From an uncultured Oscillospiraceae bacterium (lineage in GTDB: Bacteria; Bacillota; Clostridia; Oscillospirales; Oscillospiraceae): a stretch of 6,058 nt of DNA. The notes beneath the pieces are model-generated. The model did not search any database. It had not been told where the DNA came from and saw nothing but the letters and a program-made list of their open reading frames with translations. Made by a program: the position numbers and the translations under genes. Shown here one piece after another: positions 1 through 5,653 of the stretch. Where the stretch lies: contig CANRBW010000097.1 of assembly GCA_947628975.1 (NCBI GenBank), forward strand, positions 1 through 6,058. The letters run 5' to 3'. Position 1 is the first letter of the stretch. Every line of letters starts with the position of its first letter.

Positions 1-549
1 CTGCCCGACGGTCAGGAGGGGGAGATCATCCTCACCGGCCCGTCGGTGATGCTGGGCTACCTGGACGACCCGGAGGAGACCGCCCAGACCCTGCGGGTGA
101 TGGCCGACGGCCGGACCTGGCTCTACACCGGGGACCTGGGCCACAGGAGCGAGGACGGCTACATCTACTTCCACCAGCGCCTCAAGCGTATGATCATCAC
201 CAACGGCTACAACGTCTACCCCGGCCAGGTGGAGAACGCCATCGACGCCTGCCCGGAGGTGGCGTACAGCTGCGTCATCGGCGTGGCCGACCCCCGGCGG
301 GTCCAGCGGGTGAAGGCCTATGTGGTCCTCCGGCCCGGCGTGGCGGGGGACGAGGCGTGCCGGGAGCGGATCATGGAGCACCTGCGGATGCGGGTGGCGC
401 GCTACGCCCTGCCCAGGGAGATCGAGTTCCGCCGGGAGCTGCCCAAGACCCTGGTGGGAAAGGTGGCCTACCGGGTGCTGGAGGAGGAGGCCAACGCCGC
501 CCAGGCCGCCCCGGAGGGAGAACTTGCGGAGGAGGGACAGACGAGATGA
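1..549 (+). CDS. Acyl-CoA synthetase / AMP-dependent ligase, C-terminal part (5' end outside window)
   Basis: The reading frame is open from base 1, so the gene starts upstream; 182 codons and a TGA are visible. The family (class I adenylate-forming enzymes, ANL superfamily) activates a carboxylic acid with ATP to an acyl-AMP and passes it to a thiol, usually CoA. Visible here are the LPDGQEGEI turn and the YTGDLG motif with its ATP-ribose-binding Asp. After these come the QRLKRMI hinge, then NGYNVYPGQVE, which opens the mobile C-terminal subdomain. Near the end is the A10-like motif PKTLVGKV, whose Lys (460-462) is the expected adenylation lysine. The C-terminal subdomain therefore looks intact. 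The last ~15 residues are Ala/Glu-rich and probably disordered. The stop overlaps the next start (ATGA), so the two are co-translated. The substrate cannot be read from this fragment; a medium/long-chain fatty acid or aryl acid is possible. Confidence 0.9.
   Translation: MPDGQEGEIILTGPSVMLGYLDDPEETAQTLRVMADGRTWLYTGDLGHRSEDGYIYFHQRLKRMIITNGYNVYPGQVENAIDACPEVAYSCVIGVADPRRVQRVKAYVVLRPGVAGDEACRERIMEHLRMRVARYALPREIEFRRELPKTLVGKVAYRVLEEEANAAQAAPEGELAEEGQTR
528..536 (+). promoter_or_regulatory. Ribosome binding site for the E2-like gene
   Basis: GGAGGAGGG lies inside the end of the acyl-CoA ligase gene, 9 nt before ATG 546. It supports that start over any earlier in-frame codon and fits coupled translation of the two genes. 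Confidence 0.8.
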
Positions 550-1445
550 GTCAAACTACCGCTCAGACGCCGAAGAAGAGATGGGGCGACCGCAGGGACG
601 CCCGCCTGGTCCGGGACGCCACCGGTCTCCAGACCATCATGGCCCACCTGTGGCCCCGCCGCACCGACTGCGAGGTCTATCTTCACGACGTGATCGACGC
701 CACCGAGCTGGTCCGCTATATGGAGCGGAAAAACGCCGCCCACCCGGAGTATAAGACCACCGTGTTCCACTGCGCCATCACCGGCCTGGCCCGGATGCTG
801 AAGGAGCGGCCGCTGATGAACCGCTACGTCCAGGGCCGCCGCCTCTACCAGCGGGACCGGATCATCATCAGCTTCGTGTGCAAGCGCCGCTTCGCCGACG
901 GGGCGGAGGAGGCGCTGATGTGCCTGACCCCCAAGGACGAGGATACCCTGGACCAGATCAGCCGCCAGATCGCCGGAGACGTGGCCCAGACCCGCCAAAG
1001 CGAGACCGCCACCGGCGGCATCGACAGCGTGCTCAACGCCTTCGGCAAGCTCCCCCGGCCCCTTTTGATGCTGATCGTCCGGGTGGTGCGCTGGCTGGAC
1101 TTCTGGGGCCGGGTGCCCCGGTCCCTCCAGCAGGGGGACACCCACTACTCCACCATCCTGTGCAGCAACCTGGGCAGCATCCAGTGCCCCGCAGTCTATC
1201 ACCACCTGACCAACTACGGCACCAACAGCATCGTGGTCACCCTGGGCACCCTCCACAAGGAGGAGATGCTCATGCCCGACGGCCACCGGGAGGTCCGGGA
1301 CGTGATCGACATCGGCGCCACCCTGGACGAGCGGATCGCCGACGGTTTCTACTTCGCCCGGAGCCTGCGGCTGGTCAAACACATCTTCGCCCACCCGGAG
1401 CTGCTGGACCGCCCCCTGGGCGAGCCCAGCGGCTACGCCTACTGA
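546..1445 (+). CDS. Lipoyl-less 2-oxoacid dehydrogenase E2-like (CAT-fold) acyltransferase homologue, atypical active site
   Basis: This is a 299-residue protein. I start it at ATG 546, within the ATGA overlap with the upstream stop and 9 nt after GGAGGAGGG (528-536). The longer same-frame opening from 357 is a shadow inside gene 1. It resembles the catalytic domain of E2 acyltransferases: a helix and strand around residues 70-110 (VFHCAITGLARML, ERPLMNRYVQGRRLY), SNLGSI near 207-212, and the C-terminal LDERIADGFYF at 260-270, followed by HPELLDRPL. There is no lipoyl domain or E1/E3-binding domain, so it is not a normal E2 subunit. The family motif is (D)HRxxDG with catalytic His; here it reads DERIADG, with Glu262 in the His position and Asp266-Gly267 kept. 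A hydrophobic helical stretch (about 169-188) is extra to my picture of E2. Pairing with an acyl-CoA ligase suggests an acyl-CoA or acyl-AMP partner. Whether it is an enzyme or a regulatory/binding protein is open. Confidence 0.82.
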   Translation: MSQTTAQTPKKRWGDRRDARLVRDATGLQTIMAHLWPRRTDCEVYLHDVIDATELVRYMERKNAAHPEYKTTVFHCAITGLARMLKERPLMNRYVQGRRLYQRDRIIISFVCKRRFADGAEEALMCLTPKDEDTLDQISRQIAGDVAQTRQSETATGGIDSVLNAFGKLPRPLLMLIVRVVRWLDFWGRVPRSLQQGDTHYSTILCSNLGSIQCPAVYHHLTNYGTNSIVVTLGTLHKEEMLMPDGHREVRDVIDIGATLDERIADGFYFARSLRLVKHIFAHPELLDRPLGEPSGYAY

Positions 1446-1475
1446 GGGCGGATACCTCTATAAAAAGAAAAGGGG

Positions 1476-1504
1476 TTGCAAATCCCCGGTCGATAGAGTA
1501 CAAT
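1476..1504 (+). promoter_or_regulatory. Sigma-A-type promoter in front of ktrB
   Basis: TTGCAA (1476-1481) and TACAAT (1499-1504) are separated by exactly 17 nt and match the -35 and -10 consensus at 4/6 and 5/6 positions. They sit in the only AT-rich patch of the window, just after the E2-like gene ends. Transcription would start near 1510-1512, leaving a leader of about 50 nt before the GTG at 1560. It probably drives ktrB-ktrA and the coupled genes behind them. The call is from consensus and position only. Confidence 0.68.
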
Positions 1505-1510
1505 AACCAT

Positions 1511-1559
1511 GCCCTGCCCCCCGCGGACAGGGCCAGCCTTTGGGGAAGGGGGGACCGCG
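1511..1559 (+). promoter_or_regulatory. Short GC-rich ktrB leader with possible hairpin over the ribosome site
   Basis: GCCCTG (1511-1516) and CAGGGC (1528-1533) can form a 6-bp stem with an 11-nt loop. The loop holds CCCCCC (1517-1522), complementary to the GGGGGG (1548-1553) of the ribosome site. CCGCGG occurs at 1521-1526 and again at 1555-1560, across the start codon, and these two can also pair. The leader could therefore fold in alternative ways, one hiding the start region. In a genome this GC-rich such pairings also arise by chance. It is too short to be a ydaO-type c-di-AMP riboswitch. Confidence 0.35.
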
Positions 1560-2927
1560 GTGCGGGCGAAATTCCACCTGCTGCGGCGCAGAGACCTGAA
1601 CGCCACCCGGATCGTGGCCGGCTCCTTCGCCGCGGTCATCCTGCTGGGGACGGTGCTGTTGAACCTCCCGGCGGCCTCCCGGAGCGGGCAGTCGCCGGGC
1701 CTGCTGACCTGTCTGTTCACCGCCACATCCTCCACCTGCGTCACCGGCCTGGTGCTGGTGGACACCGCCACCCAGTGGTCCCTGCTGGGTCAAGGGGTGA
1801 TCCTGGCCCTGATCCAGATCGGCGGCCTGGGCTTTATCAGCATCATGACCTTCTTCTCTCTGATGCTGCGGCGGAAGATCGGCCTTTCCGAGCGGTTGAT
1901 CCTGGTCTCCAACTTCAACCTCAACAACCTCAGCGGGGTGGTCCGGCTGGTGCGCTTCACCCTGAAGTGGACCTTCCTGTTCGAGAGCGTCGGGGCGCTG
2001 ATCCTCATGACCCGCTTCATCCCCCTCTACGGCGTGGGCCGGGGGATCTGGCTGGGGGTGTTCCACTCCGTGTCCGCCTTCTGCAACGCGGGCTTCGACC
2101 TGCTGGGCCGGGGCGCGCCCTTCCAGAGCCTGCTGCCGTTCCAGCGCGACCCGGTGGTGCTGGGCACCATCATGGCCCTCATCGTCATCGGCGGCCTGGG
2201 CTTTTTCGTGTGGAGCGACCTGGCCGCCCGCCGGCGGGAGGGGAGGAGGCTGTCCATCTACACCCGGATCGTCCTGACCGTGACCGCCGTGCTCCTGGCG
2301 GTGGGGACGGCCGCGGTCCTGGCGGTGGAGTTCTACAACCCCGACACCCTGGGCCCCATGCCCCTGTGGCAGAAGGTGCTCAACGCCCTGTTCCAGTCGG
2401 TGACCTTCCGCACCGCGGGCTTCAGCGTCCTGGACCAGGGCGCCCTGCGGGACACCACGCTGGCCCTGGGCTCCATCCTCATGCTCATCGGCGGCTCCTC
2501 CGGCTCCACCGCCGGGGGGGTCAAGACTGGGACGGTGGCGGTGCTGGCCCTGGGGCTGTGGGCCGACCTGAAGGGCCGGAACAGCCTGGTGGTGGGGGAG
2601 CGGTCCATCAGCCGCCGCCAACAGCTCACCGCCATGACCCTGACCATGACCGCCGTGCTGTTGTTCCTGTCGGGGTCCATGTTCCTCTCCTTGTGGGACG
2701 GCCTGCCCTTTATGCGGGCCGGCTACGAGGTCGCCTCCGCCCTGGGGACGGTGGGGCTGACCGCCGGGCTGACCCCCGGGCTGTCCATACCCTGCCGGGT
2801 CCTCATCATCGCGCTGATGTACCTGGGCCGGGTGGGCATTTTGTCGTTCTCCCTTGCCTTTTCCACCCGGAGCCGCCGGGTGGAGAGCAAGATCAAGTAT
2901 CCCGTCACCAACGTGATGATCGGCTGA
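1560..2927 (+). CDS. ktrB: Potassium uptake channel subunit KtrB (TrkH/KtrB family)
   Basis: This 455-residue membrane protein is the K+-translocating subunit of a Ktr system, which works as a dimer gated by a cytoplasmic KtrA ring. Four pore-loop repeats are visible with their selectivity-filter glycines: TCVTGL (59-64), CNAGFD (175-180), RTAGFS (284-289) and TVGLTAG (397-403). Between the third and fourth lies the Gly/Ser-rich GGSSGSTAGGVKTGT (311-325), matching the intramembrane gating loop of the family. Hydrophobic helices flank each repeat, and the length fits KtrB. I chose GTG 1560 because AAGGGGGG (1546-1553) precedes it by 6 nt and the product starts with a short basic segment before the first membrane helix. 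An ATG at 1509 in the same frame would lie at or before the predicted transcription start and would add 17 Pro/Gly-rich residues. ktrA follows after 13 nt. Na+ coupling is known for KtrB homologues but not visible here. Confidence 0.95.
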   Translation: MRAKFHLLRRRDLNATRIVAGSFAAVILLGTVLLNLPAASRSGQSPGLLTCLFTATSSTCVTGLVLVDTATQWSLLGQGVILALIQIGGLGFISIMTFFSLMLRRKIGLSERLILVSNFNLNNLSGVVRLVRFTLKWTFLFESVGALILMTRFIPLYGVGRGIWLGVFHSVSAFCNAGFDLLGRGAPFQSLLPFQRDPVVLGTIMALIVIGGLGFFVWSDLAARRREGRRLSIYTRIVLTVTAVLLAVGTAAVLAVEFYNPDTLGPMPLWQKVLNALFQSVTFRTAGFSVLDQGALRDTTLALGSILMLIGGSSGSTAGGVKTGTVAVLALGLWADLKGRNSLVVGERSISRRQQLTAMTLTMTAVLLFLSGSMFLSLWDGLPFMRAGYEVASALGTVGLTAGLTPGLSIPCRVLIIALMYLGRVGILSFSLAFSTRSRRVESKIKYPVTNVMIG

Positions 2928-2933
2928 GGAGGG
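2927..2933 (+). promoter_or_regulatory. Ribosome binding site for ktrA
   Basis: AGGAGGG begins on the last base of the ktrB stop codon and lies 7 nt before GTG 2941. It fixes the ktrA start and means ribosomes ending ktrB are placed directly over the next initiation site. Confidence 0.85.
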
Positions 2934-2940
2934 ATCTGCG

Positions 2941-3594
2941 GTGAAAACATTCATGGTGATCGGCCTGGGCCGCTTTGGCAACGCGGTGGCCGCCGAGCTG
3001 TGCGCCCTGGGCAACGAGGTCCTGGCGGTGGACTCCCAGGAGGATCTGGTCCAGGCGGCGTCGGCCTATGTGACCCACGCCGTCACCGCCGACGCCAGGG
3101 ACCCGGAGGTGCTGCGCCAGCTCTCCGCCCGCAGCTTCGACTGCGTGGTGGTGGCCATCGGCGGGGACATCGGCACCAGCGCCCTGATCACCCTGGCGCT
3201 GAAGGAGATGGGGGTGGCCAGGGTGGTGGCCAAGGCGTCCAGCCACACCCACAAGAAGGTGCTGGAGAAGATCGGCGCGGACCGGGTGGTCTTCCCGGAG
3301 CAGGAGATGGGGGTCAAGCTGGCCCACGCCCTGTCCGACGCCAACGTGCTCAACTTCATCGAACTCTCCGAGGACGCCAGCATCGTGGAGATCCCCGTCC
3401 CGGCCGCTTGGGTGAACAAGACCCTGCGCCAGCTGGATGTGCGCAACAGCTACGGCGTCAACGTCATCGCCCTGCGCCGGGGGCCCAAGCAGAAGCTCAC
3501 CATCGCCCCCGGCGGCGAGGACGTGCTGGAGAGCACCGACGTGGTGGTGGCCCTTGGCCTGGACAAGAACATCAACCGCATCCAGAAGCTATGA
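2941..3594 (+). CDS. ktrA: KtrA/TrkA-type potassium channel regulatory subunit
   Basis: This 217-residue cytoplasmic protein controls gating of KtrB. The N-terminal RCK_N (Rossmann) domain starts at once with VIGLGRFG (GxGxxG at residues 8-13) and ends its second strand with Asp31, the residue expected to hold the nucleotide ribose. GADRVVFPEQEMGVKLA (from about 112) closes that domain. The RCK_C domain covers about 134-217, from NVLNFIELSED through EDVLESTDVVVALG. One RCK_N plus one RCK_C at this length is the KtrA form; E. coli TrkA has two tandem copies at about twice the length. In the family, RCK_N binds ATP/ADP or NAD(H), and RCK_C of several Firmicute KtrA proteins binds c-di-AMP, which inhibits uptake. 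Whether this one does is inference. Start is GTG with a strong ribosome site. The stop overlaps the methyltransferase start by ATGA. Confidence 0.95.
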   Translation: MKTFMVIGLGRFGNAVAAELCALGNEVLAVDSQEDLVQAASAYVTHAVTADARDPEVLRQLSARSFDCVVVAIGGDIGTSALITLALKEMGVARVVAKASSHTHKKVLEKIGADRVVFPEQEMGVKLAHALSDANVLNFIELSEDASIVEIPVPAAWVNKTLRQLDVRNSYGVNVIALRRGPKQKLTIAPGGEDVLESTDVVVALGLDKNINRIQKL

Positions 3595-4370
3595 ACGTGC
3601 TGACCAGCCGGCAAAATCCCCTGTGCGCCCATCTGCGGAAGCTGGCCCAGCGGGGGCGCTACCGCCGGGAGAGCGGGGAATACCTGGCCGACGGGGTCAA
3701 GCTGTGGCAGGAGGCGGCGCGGTGGGGGGCGCCGGTCCGGCGGCTGATCACCACCCCGGAGCTCGCCCTGGAGACCCCGCCGGGGGTGGAGCGTACCCTG
3801 GTCACCCCGGAGCTGATGGCCTACCTCTCCCCCATGGAGAGCCCCCAGGGGGTCCTCTTCACCGTGACCCTGCCCCAGCCCGCCCCCCTGACCCTCACCG
3901 GGACGCGCTATCTGGTCCTGGACGGGCTCCAGGATCCCGGCAATGTGGGCGCCATCTGGCGCGCCGCCGACGCGCTGGGGGCGGACGGGCTGTTTTTGCT
4001 GAACCACTGCGCCGACCCCTATGGGCCCAAGACGGTCCGGGCCACCATGGGGGCGTGCTTCCGCCTGGACTGCCGGGAGACCACTCTGGAGGAGCTGGTC
4101 CCTCTGCTGGACCGGCAGGGGGTCCCCCTCTACGCCGCGGCCCTGGGGGACCGGGCCCATCGGGTGGGGGAGATCCCCCTGTGTCCCGCCGCCGTGGTGG
4201 TGGGCAACGAGGGCCACGGGGTGAGCCCGGAGACGCTGGCGGCCTGCCGGGGCACGGTGACCATCCCCATGCGCCCGCGGTGCGAGTCCCTCAACGCCGC
4301 CGCCGCGGCCACGGTCATCCTCTGGGAGATGGGGAAGCGGGAGGGGAGGGGGAGCGAATGTCGAGCCTGA
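3591..4370 (+). CDS. SpoU/TrmH-family RNA 2'-O-ribose methyltransferase (23S rRNA type)
   Basis: This 259-residue enzyme should transfer a methyl group from S-adenosylmethionine to a ribose 2'-OH in RNA. The N-terminal ~95 residues are the SpoU substrate-binding domain (RGRYRRESGEYLADG at about 21-35). The knotted SPOUT domain follows with all three motifs: DPGNVGAIWRAADALGA (115-131, with Asn118 and Arg124), VVVGNEGHGVS (202-212), and IPMRPRCESLNAAAAA (225-240, Ser233-Leu234-Asn235). KTVRATMGACFRL (147-159) is also typical. It looks complete and active. Length and domain order fit RlmB or the YsgA group; the modified nucleotide cannot be assigned. ATG 3591 overlaps the ktrA stop by 4 nt and has no clear ribosome site, so initiation probably depends on ribosomes finishing ktrA. 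Its last ~10 residues (GKREGRGSECRA) are encoded by the purine run that serves as the dprA ribosome site. Confidence 0.93.
   Translation: MNVLTSRQNPLCAHLRKLAQRGRYRRESGEYLADGVKLWQEAARWGAPVRRLITTPELALETPPGVERTLVTPELMAYLSPMESPQGVLFTVTLPQPAPLTLTGTRYLVLDGLQDPGNVGAIWRAADALGADGLFLLNHCADPYGPKTVRATMGACFRLDCRETTLEELVPLLDRQGVPLYAAALGDRAHRVGEIPLCPAAVVVGNEGHGVSPETLAACRGTVTIPMRPRCESLNAAAAATVILWEMGKREGRGSECRA
4341..4354 (+). promoter_or_regulatory. Purine-rich ribosome binding site for dprA inside the methyltransferase gene
   Basis: A run of only G and A containing two GAGGGG-like units ends 3 nt before ATG 4358; the second AGGGG (4347-4351) has 6-nt spacing. It supports ATG 4358 and a 13-nt overlap between the two genes. 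Confidence 0.7.
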
Positions 4371-5617
4371 AATACTGGCTGTGGCTGGCCACCCGGCGGG
4401 GTCTGGCCAACCTCAGCACCCTGGAGCTGCTGGAGCACTTCGGCACCCCGGAGGCCGCCCACTTCGCCGACGCGGGGGAGTACGACCTGATCCCCGGCAT
4501 CACCGCCCTGGGGAAGGCGTCGCTGATGGACAAGTCCATGGATGAGCCCAACCGCATCCTCTCGGAGTGCGAGCGGCTGGGCCAGCGGGTGCTGACCATC
4601 CACGACGCCGCCTATCCCGAGCGGCTGAGGAATATCTACGACCCCCCGGCGGTACTCTATCTCCAGGGCCGGGACATCTCCTTTGACGACGAGGTGGCGG
4701 TGGCCCTCATCGGCTCCCGCGGTCCCAGCGCCTACGGCATCGCCCAGGCCCAGCGCCTGGGCCACGACCTGGCCTATCAGGGCGCGGTGGTGGTCTCCGG
4801 CCTGGCCCGCGGCCTGGACAGCGAGGCCCTCCGGGGCGCTCTGCGGGGCGGCGGGACGGTCTGCGGCGTTCTGGGAGGCGGGCTGGACGTGATCTACCCC
4901 AAGGAGAACCGCTTCCTCTACCAGGACGTGGCCGCCTCCGGCCTGTTGATCAGCGAGTATCCCCCCGGGACCGAGACCGCCTCCCACCACTTTCCCGCCC
5001 GGAACCGCGTCATCAGCGGCCTCTCCCTGGGGGTAGTGGTGGTGGAGGGGGCCCAGGGGTCCGGCACCCGCATCACCGCGCGGGACGCGCTGGACCAGGG
5101 CAGGGACGTCTTCGCCGTCCCCGGCCCGGTGGACGCCCCCATGAGCTATATGCCCAACGAGCTCATCCGCCGGGGGGAGGCCATGCTGGTCACCTCCGCC
5201 AGCGACATTCTGGAGGAGTACGCCGACCTCTACCCCGGCAAGGTCAGGCTGATCCCCGGCCTGGCTCCCCAGACGCCGCCGGTGGCCCCCGGCACCCGGC
5301 CCAGACCGGTCCGGCCCGCCCCGGAGCCGGAGGAGGACCGGGCGGAGGCGGAGGCGGACTCCCCGGAGGAGGCCCAGGAGGGCCAGCCGGTCATCCACTG
5401 GCGGAAACTGACCCCGGCCCTGACCGACGACCAGCGGGACGTGCTCCTGGCCGTCCGGGACAAGCCGCTGGTGCTGGACGAGATCATCGAGCGCGCCCAG
5501 ATCCCCGCCCGGCGCTGTACCTCGGCCGTCACCATGCTCCAGCTGGCCGGGTTTTTGGAGGAGGAGGCGGGCAAGCGCTTCGCCGCCACCGTCCGCATCC
5601 AGGTGGACGAGCCCTGA
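4358..5617 (+). CDS. dprA: DNA processing protein DprA
   Basis: This 419-residue protein is the ssDNA-binding, RecA-loading factor of natural transformation, also common in bacteria not known to be competent. The N-terminal ~85 residues form a helical SAM/HhH-like region (YDLIPGITALGKASL). The extended Rossmann core follows: GSRGPSAYG (119-127), VVSGLARGLD (145-154), GVLGGGLDVIYPKEN (170-184), SEYPPGTE (199-206), FPARNRVISGLSLGVVVVE (212-230) and GRDVFAVPG (248-256). A Pro/Glu/Ala-rich linker covers about 302-345, and a DprA-type winged helix about 355-415 (VLDEIIERAQIPARRCTSAVTMLQLAGFLEEE). The usual GxDxxAHxGAL motif reads GLDSEALRGAL, with Leu158 for His; the FPxRNR loop and Arg121 are intact. 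ATG 4358 overlaps the methyltransferase end by 13 nt, with a purine-rich ribosome site before it. topA follows after 36 nt, a common Firmicute order. Confidence 0.95.
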   Translation: MSSLKYWLWLATRRGLANLSTLELLEHFGTPEAAHFADAGEYDLIPGITALGKASLMDKSMDEPNRILSECERLGQRVLTIHDAAYPERLRNIYDPPAVLYLQGRDISFDDEVAVALIGSRGPSAYGIAQAQRLGHDLAYQGAVVVSGLARGLDSEALRGALRGGGTVCGVLGGGLDVIYPKENRFLYQDVAASGLLISEYPPGTETASHHFPARNRVISGLSLGVVVVEGAQGSGTRITARDALDQGRDVFAVPGPVDAPMSYMPNELIRRGEAMLVTSASDILEEYADLYPGKVRLIPGLAPQTPPVAPGTRPRPVRPAPEPEEDRAEAEADSPEEAQEGQPVIHWRKLTPALTDDQRDVLLAVRDKPLVLDEIIERAQIPARRCTSAVTMLQLAGFLEEEAGKRFAATVRIQVDEP

Positions 5618-5653
5618 CCGCCCGCCCAATCTTACGCTACCAGGAGGATACCA
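5618..5653 (+). promoter_or_regulatory. dprA-topA gap with topA ribosome binding site
   Basis: This 36-nt gap carries AGGAGG (5642-5647), 6 nt before ATG 5654. I see no hairpin with a T-run and no convincing -35/-10 pair, so read-through from dprA into topA is the simplest reading. A topA promoter inside dprA cannot be excluded by eye. Confidence 0.75.

Noticed and set aside
468..1394. Antisense open frame of 308 codons opposite the E2-like gene
   Set aside because: It shows no motif or ribosome site, and its Gly/Val/His/Gln-rich composition is typical of a reverse-complement shadow.
546..1445. Reading the E2-like gene as a true pyruvate or branched-chain dehydrogenase E2 subunit
   Set aside because: There is no lipoyl domain, no E1/E3-binding domain, no catalytic His and no E1 or E3 gene next to it.
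1471..1490. GGGG/CCCC inverted bases after the E2-like gene as a possible terminator
   Set aside because: The stem is only 4 bp with mismatches inside and no T-run follows. The segment is better explained as part of the ktrB promoter.
878..2944. Plus-strand open frame of 688 codons spanning the E2-like gene, the promoter gap and ktrB
   Set aside because: It is an out-of-frame reading dominated by Arg, Pro and Gly and crosses two real genes and a promoter.
1458..3014. Antisense open frame of 518 codons opposite ktrB
   Set aside because: It is rich in His, Gln, Gly, Pro and Ala with no recognisable domain and lies opposite an unmistakable KtrB. Long antisense frames are expected in GC-rich coding DNA because stop codons are rare.
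2941..3594. Calling the regulator TrkA in the E. coli sense
   Set aside because: It has a single RCK_N/RCK_C unit of 217 residues beside a 455-residue KtrB, which is the Ktr arrangement rather than the two-copy TrkA.
4130..5629. Antisense open frame of 499 codons opposite the methyltransferase end and dprA
   Set aside because: It has the same shadow composition and no domain, and the opposite strand encodes clear DprA and SPOUT motifs.
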